A stretch of 64,000 nucleotides of DNA from an uncultured Reyranella sp. Its GTDB lineage: Bacteria > Pseudomonadota > Alphaproteobacteria > Reyranellales > Reyranellaceae. Shown piece by piece: positions 35,331 to 45,037 of this stretch. Each line of letters begins with the position of its first letter. The first letter of the stretch is position 1. Made by a program: the position numbers and the translations under genes. A model generated the notes under the pieces. The model saw nothing but the letters and a program-made list of their open reading frames with translations, did not search any database and had not been told where the DNA came from. The stretch spans positions 310,001 through 374,000 of the forward strand of contig NZ_CAMFKM010000004.1 in the NCBI RefSeq assembly GCF_945957355.1. Reading direction: 5' to 3'.

Positions 35331-36860
35331 ATGACCACATCAACCAAAGCCCTTCCGCAACACATCGTCCCGCTGACGCTCTGCGTCATGCTGGCGACGA
35401 TCATGCAGGCGCTGGACACGACCATCGCCAACGTGGCGCTGCCCTACATGCAGGGCTCGCTGTCGGCGACGACGGACCAGATCAACTGGGTGCTGACCTC
35501 GTACATCGTGGCCGCTGCCATTGCGACGCCCGTGACCGGCTTCCTCGAGGCCCGTCTCGGCCGCAAGCGGCTGTTCCAGATCGCGGTCGCGGGCTTCACC
35601 GGCGCCTCGGTCCTGTGCGGCATTGCCACGTCGCTGCCGGAAATGGTGCTGTTCCGCCTGCTGCAGGGCCTGTTCGGCGCCTCTTTGGTCCCGCTGTCGC
35701 AGGCTGTGCTGCTTGATTCCTATCCGAAGGAGAAGCACGGCTCGGCGATGGCCCTGTGGGGGATGGGTGTCATGGTGGGTCCCATCCTCGGCCCGACCCT
35801 GGGCGGCTGGCTGACCGAGGCCTACAACTGGCGCTGGGTCTTCTACATCAACGTGCCGATCGGCCTGGTGACCTTCCTCGGCCTCTCGGCCTATCTCGAG
35901 GAGACGAAGACACGCCGCGATTCCTTCGACTGGTTTGGCTTTGCGATGCTCAGCATCGCCATCGGCTCGTTCCAGATGATGCTCGACCGAGGCGAGCAGA
36001 TCGACTGGTTCTCCTCGACCGAGATCGTGATCGAGGCCGTGCTGGCCGCGCTCGCCTTCTATCTGTTCCTCGTCCAGACCTTCACGGTGAAGAATCCCTT
36101 CATCGACCCGAGCATCTTCAAGGACCGCAATTTTTCGGTCGGGCTGTGCTTCATCTTCGTGGTCGGCATCATCCTGCTGGCCTCGCTGGCACTGATCACG
36201 CCCTATCTGCAGAGTCTGATGGGCTATCCCGTCGTTACGGCGGGTCTCATTCTGGCGCCACGCGGCATGGGCACCATGCTGGCCATGATGATCGTGGGCC
36301 GCATGATCAACCGAGTCGATCCGCGACTGCTGCTGGGTGCCGGCCTGTTGATCACCGCGGCTGTGCTGTGGGAGATGACGGGCTTCACGCCGAACGTGTC
36401 CGAGTGGACCCTGATCCGCACCGGCGTGCTGCAGGGCATGGGGCTGGGCTTCATGTTCGTCCCGCTCTCGACCATCACCTTCGCGACCCTGCCGGGGCAC
36501 CTGCGCACCCAGGGCACGGCGCTCTACAGCCTGATGCGCAACATCGGTTCCAGCATCGGCATCTCGCTGGTGATCTTCCTGCTGACGCGTAACACGCAGC
36601 TCGTCCATTCCGAGCTGGCGGGGCAGGTGACGCCGTTCAACGATGCGCTCGCCCTGAGTGGTCCGGCACAGTTCTGGAACATGGCGACCACGGTGGGACG
36701 AGCCGCACTCAATGCCGAAGTGACGAAGCAGGCTGCCATCATAGCCTATGCCAACGACTTCAAGCTGATGATGCTGGTGGCCCTGCTGGCGCTGCCGCTG
36801 ATCCTGCTGCTGCGCAAGGCGAACGGGCAGGGTGGCGCGGGGCACGCGGTGCTGGAGTAG
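35331..36860 (+). CDS. emrB: MFS efflux pump, DHA2 (EmrB/QacA) family
   Basis: Proton-driven multidrug exporter of the inner membrane, 509 residues with about 14 helices. Family marks: helix 1 LDTTIANVALPYMQGSL, motif A region ARLGRKRLF and motif C region WGMGVMVGPILGPTLGGWL. It works with the adaptor encoded upstream and an outer-membrane factor not present here. Start ATG at 35331 is supported by the family N-terminus; an open frame reaches much further back but overlaps emrA. Convergent with the Bug gene. Confidence 0.92.
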   Translation: MTTSTKALPQHIVPLTLCVMLATIMQALDTTIANVALPYMQGSLSATTDQINWVLTSYIVAAAIATPVTGFLEARLGRKRLFQIAVAGFTGASVLCGIATSLPEMVLFRLLQGLFGASLVPLSQAVLLDSYPKEKHGSAMALWGMGVMVGPILGPTLGGWLTEAYNWRWVFYINVPIGLVTFLGLSAYLEETKTRRDSFDWFGFAMLSIAIGSFQMMLDRGEQIDWFSSTEIVIEAVLAALAFYLFLVQTFTVKNPFIDPSIFKDRNFSVGLCFIFVVGIILLASLALITPYLQSLMGYPVVTAGLILAPRGMGTMLAMMIVGRMINRVDPRLLLGAGLLITAAVLWEMTGFTPNVSEWTLIRTGVLQGMGLGFMFVPLSTITFATLPGHLRTQGTALYSLMRNIGSSIGISLVIFLLTRNTQLVHSELAGQVTPFNDALALSGPAQFWNMATTVGRAALNAEVTKQAAIIAYANDFKLMMLVALLALPLILLLRKANGQGGAGHAVLE

Positions 36861-36869
36861 CGCAGGGCG

Positions 36870-37835
36870 CTACTCGATCTTCACGCCGGCGTCCTGGATG
36901 ATCTTGCGCCACTTGGTGTTCTCGATCGCGATATAGGCCTCGAACTCCTGGCGCGATTCCTTGGCCGGGACGAAGGACAGGCTCTTCATCTTCTCCAGCA
37001 CCGCGGGGTCCGTGAGGATGCGCATGACCTCGGCGCTCAGCCTGTCGAGGATCGGCTCGGGTGTCTTGGCAGGCGCCGAGAGGCCGATCCAGCCGACGGC
37101 GACGACGCCCTGGATTCCTTGCTCGGCGACCGTCGGCACGTCCGGGAGAAAGGGCGAGCGGCGCTGGTCGGCGATGCCGATCGCCTTCACCTTGCCGGAC
37201 CGAACTGGACCGACGGCGCCGGGAACGGCGTCGGACAAGAGCTGGATGTCGCCGCTTTGCAGCGCGAGCTGGGCCTCGGCATTGCCCTTGAACGGTACGT
37301 GCGTGAGCTTGATGCCGGCCGCGCTCTTCAGCATCTCGACCGCGAGATGACTGGCCGATCCGTTGCCCGAGGAACCGTAGTTGAGATCCGCCCCGGCCTT
37401 GGCCTTGGCAACGAGGTCGGGGACCGAATTGATGGCGCTCTTCAGGCTGGTCATCAGCACCTGCGGCGTCAGCCCGATATTGGCAATCGGCGCGAAGTCC
37501 TTCTGCGGGTCGTAGGGCAGCTTCGGATAAAGCGCCGGGCTGATCCCGTGCGTCGAGATCGTCACCATCAGCAGCGTGTAGCCGTCGGGTGCTGCCTTGG
37601 CCGCGACATCGGCCCCGATCTGCCCGCCCGCGCCGGGCCGGTTCTCGGCGATCACCTGCTGGCCAAGCGCCTTGGTCAGCTGCTCCGCCATCATGCGCGC
37701 CAGGATGTCGGTCGCCTGGCCCGCGGGGAAGGGTACGATGATGCGGATCGGCTTGGCCGGCCACGCCTGCGCGAAAGCTCGAGGCGACGCGGCGGTCGCC
37801 GCCAGCGAGAGGAAAAGCGTGCGGCGATCGATCAT
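36870..37835 (-). CDS. Bug/TctC-family periplasmic substrate-binding protein (tripartite tricarboxylate transport)
   Basis: Secreted binding protein of 321 residues. A Tat-like or Sec signal peptide (RRTLFLSLAATAASPRAFAQ) is followed by the family opening PAKPIRIIVPFPAGQATDILAR, then VENRPGAGG-type segment (IAENRPGAGGQIGADVAAK) and PDGYTLL. No TctA/TctB membrane partners are nearby, which is usual for the expanded Bug family. GGAAGGAAA precedes the ATG. It is 19 bases downstream of trpG on the same strand, so may be co-transcribed with it. Ligand unknown. Confidence 0.88.
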   Translation of the reverse strand: MIDRRTLFLSLAATAASPRAFAQAWPAKPIRIIVPFPAGQATDILARMMAEQLTKALGQQVIAENRPGAGGQIGADVAAKAAPDGYTLLMVTISTHGISPALYPKLPYDPQKDFAPIANIGLTPQVLMTSLKSAINSVPDLVAKAKAGADLNYGSSGNGSASHLAVEMLKSAAGIKLTHVPFKGNAEAQLALQSGDIQLLSDAVPGAVGPVRSGKVKAIGIADQRRSPFLPDVPTVAEQGIQGVVAVGWIGLSAPAKTPEPILDRLSAEVMRILTDPAVLEKMKSLSFVPAKESRQEFEAYIAIENTKWRKIIQDAGVKIE

Positions 37836-37854
37836 GGCGTTTCCTTCCGGCGGA

Positions 37855-38460
37855 TCAGGCCGCCTTTTTCTTGTTCTGCTGGCTCGGGTGGTCGCCCGCG
37901 ATCTTGAGGAAGTTCTCGAGAATCTTGTGGCCGTGCTCCGAGGCAATGCTCTCGGGGTGGAACTGCACGCCGTGGATTGGCAGGCTCTTGTGCCGCAGAC
38001 CCATGATGATGTCACTGGTCTCGGCGGTGACCTCGAGGTCCTTGGGGAAATCCTTCCGGTCGACGATCAGCGAGTGGTACCGCGTCGCCTGGAAGGGCGA
38101 GGGCACGTCCTCGAAGACGCTCTGGTTCTTGTGGATGATGCCCGACAGTTTGCCATGCATCGGCTCGGGCGCCCGCACGACATGGCCGCCGAACACCTGG
38201 CCGATCGCCTGATGGCCGAGGCAGACGCCGAACAGCGGCAGCTGTTCCTTGGCGGCCGCGCGGATCAGGTCCATGCAGATGCCGGCCTCATTGGGCGTGC
38301 AGGGGCCGGGCGAGAGCACGATTCCCGCCGGCTTCAGCGCCAGCGCCTCATCGACCGTGATCTGGTCGTTGCGATGCACGACGCAGCGCGCGCCGAGGTC
38401 GCCCAGGAAGTGGACGAGGTTGTAGGTGAAGCTGTCGTAGTTATCGATCAGGAGAAGCAT
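37855..38460 (-). CDS. trpG: Anthranilate synthase component II (glutamine amidotransferase)
   Basis: Supplies ammonia from glutamine to TrpE. 201 residues, class I amidotransferase. Opening [19 protein letters not shown]; nucleophile Cys80 in [10 protein letters not shown]; the His-Glu pair in [10 protein letters not shown] near residue 175. It could double as PabA. trpE is not upstream (an acyl-CoA synthetase gene is) and trpD is 4.6 kb downstream, so the usual trpE-trpG-trpD order is broken on both sides. ATG at 38460. Confidence 0.94.
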   Translation of the reverse strand: MLLLIDNYDSFTYNLVHFLGDLGARCVVHRNDQITVDEALALKPAGIVLSPGPCTPNEAGICMDLIRAAAKEQLPLFGVCLGHQAIGQVFGGHVVRAPEPMHGKLSGIIHKNQSVFEDVPSPFQATRYHSLIVDRKDFPKDLEVTAETSDIIMGLRHKSLPIHGVQFHPESIASEHGHKILENFLKIAGDHPSQQNKKKAA

Positions 38461-38480
38461 GGCACCATTCTATCAGGCTC

Positions 38481-40172
38481 TCAGCCCTTCGTCAGTTCGG
38501 GGAAATCCTCCTCCCGGAATTCGCCTGCGCCGCGCTGGTAATCGGCGGCGCGCCTTTCCTCGTCGCGGCGGAGTTCGACTCGGCGGATCTTCCCGGAGAT
38601 GGTCTTGGGCAGCTCGGCGAATTCGAGGCGGCGGACCCGCTTGAACGGCGCGAGGCGGCCGCGCAGGTGCTGGAAGATCGAGAGCGCCGTGGCGCGGTCG
38701 GGTTTGCCGCTGGCGGTCAGCGCTATGTAGGCCTTGGGAACGGCCAGGCGCATCGCATCGGGAGCCGGCACCACGGCAGCTTCGGCCACGGCCGGGTGCT
38801 CGATCAGCACGCTTTCCAGCTCGAACGGACTGATCCGGTAGTCCGACGCTTTGAAGACATCGTCGGCGCGGCCGACGTAGGTCAGGTACCCTTCGGCATC
38901 GCGCGAGGCGACGTCGCCCGTGCGATAGACGGCGCCGGTGAGGGGCATGATCGAGCCGTCATCCTGCTGGTAGCCCTGCATCAGGGCCGCCGGCCGGGCC
39001 GAGAGGTCGATGCAGATCTCGCCTTCCTCCGCATCCTTGTCGTCGGCATCGAGCAGCCTGATCCTGTAGCCGGGCAGGGGGCGACCCATCGAGCCGGGCT
39101 TGATCGGCTGACCGGGCGGGTTGCCGACCTGGGTCGTGGTCTCGGTCTGGCCGTAGAAGTCACGAATCGTCAGGCCCCAAGCCTTCTCGACCTGCTCGAT
39201 CACCTCGGGGTTCAACGGCTCGCCGGCGGCCAGCACCTCGCGCAGCGAGGTTCTGCAGGACTTGAGGTCTTCCTGGATCAGCATGCGCCACACCGTCGGC
39301 GGCGCGCAGAGCGTGGTCACGCCGTTGGCGACGACGGCGTCCAGCAGGTAGCGCGCGTTGAAACGCGGCTGGTTGGCAATGAAGATCGTGGCGCCCGCGA
39401 TCCACGGGGCGAAGAAGCAGCTCCACGCATGCTTGGCCCAGCCAGGCGAGGAGATGTTGAGGTGCACGTCGCCCGGCCGCAGGCCCAGCACGAAGATCGT
39501 GGTGAGATGGCCAACCGGATAGCTGCGATGGGAATGCAGCACGAGCTTGGGCTTGGCCGTGGTGCCTGAGGTGAAATAGAGCAGCATCGGATCGTCGGCA
39601 TTGGTAGGGCCGTCCGGCGTGAACTGGGCCGGATGGTCGAGCAGCTTGGCGTACGAATGCCAGCCTGCCGGCGCGTCACCCACGGCGATGCGCGTCAGGC
39701 TCTTGTCGAAACCGTCGAACTTGGCTGCTTCGCCGGCGGCGGCCACGACGTGGCGCGCGCGACCACGCTCGAAGCGGTCGGCGAGATCGACCGGTGTGAG
39801 CAGGGTGGTGGCGGGGATCACGACGGCGCCGAGCTTCATCGCCGCGAGCATCACTTCCCACAGTGGTGCCACGTTGCCCAGCATCAATAGCATGCGGTCG
39901 CCGCGCTTGACGCCAAGCGCCCGCAGGCCGTTGGCCACTCGGTTGGAGCGTTCCGACAGCTCGGCAAAGGTGAGGCTCGCCGCGCCATCGCCGACGATCT
40001 TGAGCGCGGGCTGGTTCGCCAAGGTGCCGCGCGCCAACTCGCCGTCGAACCAGTCAAGCGCCCAGTTGAACCGATCCATCTCGGGCCAGAGGAAATCGCG
40101 ATAGGCCGTCGCATAGTCGCCGCGATGGGCCAGCATGAAGTCGCGCGCTGCCTTGTATCCCTCGATCGTCAT
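38481..40172 (-). CDS. AMP-forming acyl-CoA synthetase (acetyl-/medium-chain-like)
   Basis: ANL-superfamily ligase of 563 residues making acyl-CoA from a carboxylate, ATP and CoA. Motifs in order: P-loop YFTSGTTAKPKLVLHSH, the DFYGQTETT segment, YRTGDVASRDAEGYLTYVGRAD and the C-terminal catalytic-lysine region LPKTISGKIRR. This last segment fits the PX4GK pattern at which Pat-type acetyltransferases inactivate such enzymes. ATG at 40172 is chosen over a long upstream frame that would run into the divergent transporter. It leads trpG by 20 bases on the same strand. The acid substrate is not clear. Confidence 0.88.
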   Translation of the reverse strand: MTIEGYKAARDFMLAHRGDYATAYRDFLWPEMDRFNWALDWFDGELARGTLANQPALKIVGDGAASLTFAELSERSNRVANGLRALGVKRGDRMLLMLGNVAPLWEVMLAAMKLGAVVIPATTLLTPVDLADRFERGRARHVVAAAGEAAKFDGFDKSLTRIAVGDAPAGWHSYAKLLDHPAQFTPDGPTNADDPMLLYFTSGTTAKPKLVLHSHRSYPVGHLTTIFVLGLRPGDVHLNISSPGWAKHAWSCFFAPWIAGATIFIANQPRFNARYLLDAVVANGVTTLCAPPTVWRMLIQEDLKSCRTSLREVLAAGEPLNPEVIEQVEKAWGLTIRDFYGQTETTTQVGNPPGQPIKPGSMGRPLPGYRIRLLDADDKDAEEGEICIDLSARPAALMQGYQQDDGSIMPLTGAVYRTGDVASRDAEGYLTYVGRADDVFKASDYRISPFELESVLIEHPAVAEAAVVPAPDAMRLAVPKAYIALTASGKPDRATALSIFQHLRGRLAPFKRVRRLEFAELPKTISGKIRRVELRRDEERRAADYQRGAGEFREEDFPELTKG

Positions 40173-40254
40173 CGCATGCCTCGTTCTCGTTTCCGCCCTT
40201 TCTCGATCTTGGGCACGGGCGTAGGGTGAGGGCAACAAGAAGAAAGTCGCCCCC

Positions 40255-41139
40255 TTGGTCGTCGAGCCCCTGATCGTCGCGCTGCTGCTGGCAGCAGCGC
40301 TTATGCACGCCACCTGGAACGCCATCCTCAAGGCGGATCAATCCGACCGGCTCGCGACCTTCGGCCTGATCATGACCACCGGAACGGTCATGGGGCTCTG
40401 CATCGTGCCGTTCGTGCCGATGATCGAACCGGGCGCCTGGAAATTCCTCATCCTTTCGGTCGCGATCCACGTCGCCTACTACTTCTTCTTGCTGAAGGCC
40501 TATTCCTACGGCGATCTCAGCCACACCTATCCGATCGCGCGAGGCCTTGGGCCGCTGCTGGTGGCCCTGGTATCGGGCCGGGTGATCGGCGAGCATCTCC
40601 GGACACAGGACATCATCGGCGTGTTCCTGCTGAGCTTCGGCCTCGTGGCGCTCGCGCTGCCCCTGAAGAACATCGTGCCGAGGCCGGGCAGCCGTCATGG
40701 GCTGGCGACCCTGTTCGCAGTGCTGACGGGCGTCACCATCGCGGGCTACATCATCTCCGATGGCATGGGCGTTCGCGCCGCGGGCGAGACGCTGGAGCAT
40801 CGCATCTCCTATATCGCCTGGCTCGCCGTGCTCGAGGGGCCGTGGCTGCTGGTGCTCGCCTTCTGGAAGCGACCGGCGACCGTCTGGTCGCACATGAAGA
40901 AGACCTGGTATCGCGGGGTCGGGGGCGGCGTGATCGCCAATGTCGGCTATGGCATCGCGATCTACGCGCTGGCGCTTGGGCCCATGGCCCATATCGCCGC
41001 GCTGCGCGAGACGTCCGTGCTGTTCGGGGCGCTGATCGGCACGCTCATCCTCGGCGAGCCGTTCGGCGGCCGCCGGGTGGCTGCGGCGTTCGTGATCGTT
41101 TCGGGGCTTGTGCTGATGAACGGACCGGCGCTCTTCTAG
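40255..41139 (+). CDS. EamA/DMT-family transporter
   Basis: Inner-membrane transporter of 294 residues with about ten helices. Typical marks: ALMHATWNAILKADQSDRLA near the N-terminus, SHTYPIARGLGPLLVAL and the C-terminal AALRETSVLFGALIGTLILGEPFG. The start is a TTG at 40255 behind AAGAAGAAAG; no ATG or GTG fits better. Divergent from the acyl-CoA synthetase and five bases ahead of the GNAT-fusion gene, so co-transcribed with it. Substrate unknown. Confidence 0.85.
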   Translation: MVVEPLIVALLLAAALMHATWNAILKADQSDRLATFGLIMTTGTVMGLCIVPFVPMIEPGAWKFLILSVAIHVAYYFFLLKAYSYGDLSHTYPIARGLGPLLVALVSGRVIGEHLRTQDIIGVFLLSFGLVALALPLKNIVPRPGSRHGLATLFAVLTGVTIAGYIISDGMGVRAAGETLEHRISYIAWLAVLEGPWLLVLAFWKRPATVWSHMKKTWYRGVGGGVIANVGYGIAIYALALGPMAHIAALRETSVLFGALIGTLILGEPFGGRRVAAAFVIVSGLVLMNGPALF

Positions 41140-41144
41140 AGGGT

Positions 41145-43826
41145 ATGTCGACCCGCAATCTCGATAGACTCATGTCCCCGCGCTCGGTCGTCATGATCGG
41201 CGCCACCGAACGCCCCGGATCCGTCGGCGCCGCCGTCACGCGCAACGCGCTGGCCGGCGGCTTCCAGGGCGAGATCCACCTCGTGAACCGCAAGGGCGGC
41301 ACGATTGCGGGCCGGACGGTCTTCCGCAAGGTGTCGGATCTGCCGGCGCCGGCGGATCTCGCCGTGATCATGACGCCTGCGCCGACCGTTCCCAGCTTGA
41401 TCGTGGCGCTGGGCGAGGCAGGGACGAGGGCGGCCGTGGTGATCAGTTCCGGCCCTGGCAACGGTTCCGATGCCGCCTCGGTCAATGCGCAGTGGCGCCA
41501 GCGGCTGCTGCGGGCGGCGCAACCTTACCTTCTGCGCATCATCGGCCCCAATTGCATCGGCTACGCCGCTCCCCGGCTGGGACTCAATGCGAGCTTCGGC
41601 CCGACCCGGTTCAAGGCTGGACGCATCGCCGCGGTTGCCCAGTCGGGCGCCGTGCTGGCCGGCCTCGCCGACTGGGGCGTGGCGCAGGGTATCGGCTTTT
41701 CCCACCTGATCTCGATGGGCGACATGGCCGACGTCGATTTCGGCGACGTGCTAGACATGCTGGCGCGCGATGCCGATACGCGCGCGGTGCTGATGTACGT
41801 CGAGGGCATCACCCAGGTGCGCAAGTTCATGTCGGCGGCGCGCGGCGTGGCGCGCATCAAGCCGGTGATCGTGCTCAAGGGCGGCCGCCACGCCGCGGCA
41901 GCGCAGGCGACGGCGTCGCACACGGGCTCCATGGCGGGATCGGCCGCCGTCTACGACGCGGCTTTCGCCCGCGCAGGCCTCGTGAGGGTCCTGGGCCTGG
42001 GCGAACTGTTCGATGCGGCCGAAACTCTGGGCCACAGCATCGCGCCGCGCACGGAGCGACTGGCGATCCTGACGAATGGCGGCGGTGTTGGAATCATCGC
42101 CACCGACCTGCTGATCGACGAAGGTGGTGAGATGGCCACGCTGTCGCCGACGACCATCGCGCGGCTCGACAAGCAGATGTCGATGAGGTGGTCGCGCGCC
42201 AACCCGGTCGACATCGTGGGCGATGCCGACGGGCCGCGCTACGCCGCCGCGCTCGACGGGCTGGCAGATGATCGCGGTGTCGGCGCGGTGCTGGCCATGA
42301 ACGTGCCGACGTCGCTGACCTCATCGATCGACGCGGCGCGCGCGATCACGGGGGCCGCCGGCCGCAAGGTCGTGCCGGTGATCGGCTGCTGGATCGGCGG
42401 GCGCGAGGCACAGGCCGGTCGAGACGTGCTGCACGACGCCGGCATTCCCGCCTACGACACGCCGTTGCGCGCGGTCCGCGGCTTCATGCACATCGTCGAG
42501 TATCGTCGCGGCCAGCGTGCCCTGCAGCGCACGCCGCCCTCCGTGCCGGACCTGCGGTCCGACACAGCGCTCGTGCGGTCGATCGTGCAGGGGGCCCTGG
42601 CCGACAAGCGCAAGGTTCTGACTGAGCCGGAGGCCAAGCGGGTATTGGCAGCCTACGGGATCCCCGTCGTGCCGACCGAGATCGCGCGCGACGCGGCCGA
42701 GGCCGCCGCGATCGCGGTGCGAATCGGATTTCCCGTCGCGGTGAAGCTCCTGTCGCGCGACATCACCCACAAGAGCGACGTCGGCGGAGTATCGCTCGAC
42801 CTGGCGTCCGAGCAGGCCGTCCACGACGCGGTCCGTGAGATGACCGGCAAGATCCTGGTGCTGGCCAACAAGGCCAGGATCGACGGGTTCGTGGTCCAGC
42901 CCATGATCCGTCGCCCGCACGCCGTCGAACTGATTCTCGGCGCCGCCGAGGATCCCGTGTTCGGGCCAATCCTGCTGGTCGGCCATGGTGGGGTGGCCGC
43001 CGAGGTGATCGACGACAAGGCACTGGCCCTGCCGCCGCTCGATCCCGTGTTGGCCGAGGATGCGCTGAGCCGTACCCGCGTCGATCGCCTGCTGCGCGGC
43101 TATCGCGACCGCGCACCGGCCGATCGCGACGCGGTGGGCGCGGCCATGGTGCGGCTGTCGCAGCTGATCGCCGATGTCGGGGAGATCGCCGAGCTCGACA
43201 TCAATCCGCTGCTGGCCGACGCCGACGGCGTGATCGCGCTCGATGCACGCATCGTGGTGAATCATCAGAAGAAGGGGCAGGAGCGGGCGGCACGCTTCGC
43301 CATCCGGCCCTATCCGGTGGAGCTCGAGGCCGAGATCCAGCATGGCGAGGAAAAGCTGCGCATCCGTCCCATCCGGCCCGACGACGAACCCACGCTGCAG
43401 GCCTTCACGCGGCGGCTGACGCCAGAGGACGTCCGCATGCGCTTCTTCGGCCCCATGCGTGAACTCAGCCACGAGCTCGCGGCAAGGCTCACGCAGATCG
43501 ACTACGACCGCGAGATGGCGTTCGTGCTGCTCGACGGCGACGAGATGGTCGGAGTCGGTCGCCTCGTCGCCGATCCGGATTTCCAGCAGGCCGAGTTCGC
43601 GCTTACCGTTGCCTCGGATCGCCAGGGGCGCGGCTATGGCGAGTTGCTGCTGCGGCACGTGCTGCATTACGGCAAGTCGCGCGGCATCAAGCGGGTGGTC
43701 GGGCACGTTCTGCGCGAGAACCGCAAGATGCTCGACCTTGCCAAGCAGGTCGGATTCCGTCGGGAGAGCGGCCGGTCCGGCGAGCCCGACATCCGGGTCG
43801 TGAAGTCGCTCGGCGCCCTGGATTGA
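41145..43826 (+). CDS. Fused NDP-forming acyl-CoA synthetase / GNAT acetyltransferase (Pat-like)
   Basis: 893 residues. Order: CoA-binding Rossmann domain (from SPRSVVMIGATERPGSVG), succinyl-CoA-ligase-like domain with a conserved phospho-His (His259 in ASHTGSMAGS), ATP-grasp domain (about 490-715, GFPVAVKLLSRDITHKSD), and a C-terminal GNAT domain (about 725-893) with the acetyl-CoA loop SDRQGRGYGELLL. The layout equals that of Pat lysine acetyltransferases, which silence AMP-forming acyl-CoA synthetases. Because His259 is kept, the ligase half may also be active. An AMP-forming synthetase with a PX4GK site lies nearby. ATG at 41145 follows the transporter stop by five bases. Confidence 0.88.
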   Translation: MSTRNLDRLMSPRSVVMIGATERPGSVGAAVTRNALAGGFQGEIHLVNRKGGTIAGRTVFRKVSDLPAPADLAVIMTPAPTVPSLIVALGEAGTRAAVVISSGPGNGSDAASVNAQWRQRLLRAAQPYLLRIIGPNCIGYAAPRLGLNASFGPTRFKAGRIAAVAQSGAVLAGLADWGVAQGIGFSHLISMGDMADVDFGDVLDMLARDADTRAVLMYVEGITQVRKFMSAARGVARIKPVIVLKGGRHAAAAQATASHTGSMAGSAAVYDAAFARAGLVRVLGLGELFDAAETLGHSIAPRTERLAILTNGGGVGIIATDLLIDEGGEMATLSPTTIARLDKQMSMRWSRANPVDIVGDADGPRYAAALDGLADDRGVGAVLAMNVPTSLTSSIDAARAITGAAGRKVVPVIGCWIGGREAQAGRDVLHDAGIPAYDTPLRAVRGFMHIVEYRRGQRALQRTPPSVPDLRSDTALVRSIVQGALADKRKVLTEPEAKRVLAAYGIPVVPTEIARDAAEAAAIAVRIGFPVAVKLLSRDITHKSDVGGVSLDLASEQAVHDAVREMTGKILVLANKARIDGFVVQPMIRRPHAVELILGAAEDPVFGPILLVGHGGVAAEVIDDKALALPPLDPVLAEDALSRTRVDRLLRGYRDRAPADRDAVGAAMVRLSQLIADVGEIAELDINPLLADADGVIALDARIVVNHQKKGQERAARFAIRPYPVELEAEIQHGEEKLRIRPIRPDDEPTLQAFTRRLTPEDVRMRFFGPMRELSHELAARLTQIDYDREMAFVLLDGDEMVGVGRLVADPDFQQAEFALTVASDRQGRGYGELLLRHVLHYGKSRGIKRVVGHVLRENRKMLDLAKQVGFRRESGRSGEPDIRVVKSLGALD

Positions 43827-43835
43827 GGCCAAATA

Positions 43836-45005
43836 GTGGCTCGCGCCAAGAGGTTAGGGCATAACGCTCAGATGGCGTCGAGGAAGAACAGAAGCGGGAA
43901 GACGAACAGAAGGAGTCCGAAGCGGCCGCCTGGCATCGTGGACCGCCTGCGCAGCCGTTTCGCCGGGCTTTCTGCCTGGGTCGCGAGGCATCGCTGGCCC
44001 TCGATCGTCGTCGCGGTGATCGCGATGTTCGTCGGGAGCGTGTTCGGCGGCTACTGGATCGCCGAACGACTCGACTTGCGAGGCAGCGAGCGCGTGGCGC
44101 GCGACACGTTGGAGGACATGAAGCGCAGCGCCGCGGCGACGGGGCCGGCCGTCGCGCCGAAATACGCGCGCATCGAGGAGCTGCCGGACTTCCCGAAATA
44201 CACCGAGGCCGAGCCTGGGAAGCCGATGCCGACGCTCGAGGAAAAGCCGCCGGTTAAGAAGGTCGCGGCCACCTTCCAGGCCGAACAGACCTGGCGCCGC
44301 AACGCCGTGCCCTTTCGCGATCTCAGGAGCAAGCCGCTGGTCGCGATCGTGATCGACGATGTGGGCCTCGACCGCGCGCGCTCGAAGCGCGCCTGGGAGT
44401 TGCCGGGGCCGATGACCATGTCGTTCCTGCCCTACGCCAGGGACCTGCCCGAGCAGGCACGCGCGGCGCGGGCGCGGGGCCACGAGCTGATGCTGCATAT
44501 GCCGATGGAACCCAGCGGTCGCAACGATCCCGGACCGGGGGCACTGATGGTGTCGATGCCCGACGTCGAGGTGCGCCAGAAGCTGCTGATCGCGCTGGAG
44601 AGTTTCGGCGGTTATGTCGGCATCAACAACCACATGGGCAGCCGCTTCACCGCCAACCGTGCCGACATGGAGGTGGTGATGCGCCAGCTCAAGCCGCGCG
44701 GCCTGATGTTCCTCGATTCGCGGACCAGTCCGCAATCGGTGGGCGACCAGACGGCGCAGGAAATCGGTGTGCCGTCGATCGTGCGCCACGTCTTCCTCGA
44801 CGACGAGGACTCGGTCGAAGCGGTGCGGCGCAAGCTCGCCGAGACCGAAGCGGTGGCGCGTCGCCAGGGGTTCGTCGTGGCGATCGGCCATCCGCACGAA
44901 TCGACGCTGCAGGCGCTGGCGGAGTGGCTGCCGACGGTGCAGGGCAAGGGGCTCGCCCTCGCGCCCTCGACCGCGATATTGCGCAAGCGCAACGGTTGGG
45001 ATTGA
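43836..45005 (+). CDS. Divergent polysaccharide deacetylase family protein
   Basis: 389 residues. A very basic N-terminus is followed by one membrane helix (about 54-72, WPSIVVAVIAMFVGSVFGG), a linker, and a periplasmic NodB-like barrel of the divergent deacetylase family starting at VAIVIDDVGLDRARSKRAW, with LMLHMPMEP, INNHMGSRFT and the C-terminal VVAIGHPH. Family members are proposed to act on cell-wall or outer polysaccharides; exact role unknown. The GTG at 43836 is given; an ATG at 43872 is an equally good start. Confidence 0.83.
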   Translation: MARAKRLGHNAQMASRKNRSGKTNRRSPKRPPGIVDRLRSRFAGLSAWVARHRWPSIVVAVIAMFVGSVFGGYWIAERLDLRGSERVARDTLEDMKRSAAATGPAVAPKYARIEELPDFPKYTEAEPGKPMPTLEEKPPVKKVAATFQAEQTWRRNAVPFRDLRSKPLVAIVIDDVGLDRARSKRAWELPGPMTMSFLPYARDLPEQARAARARGHELMLHMPMEPSGRNDPGPGALMVSMPDVEVRQKLLIALESFGGYVGINNHMGSRFTANRADMEVVMRQLKPRGLMFLDSRTSPQSVGDQTAQEIGVPSIVRHVFLDDEDSVEAVRRKLAETEAVARRQGFVVAIGHPHESTLQALAEWLPTVQGKGLALAPSTAILRKRNGWD

Positions 45006-45037
45006 GTCGCGCCAACAAGTGAGTTGGAGGAAGCGAC

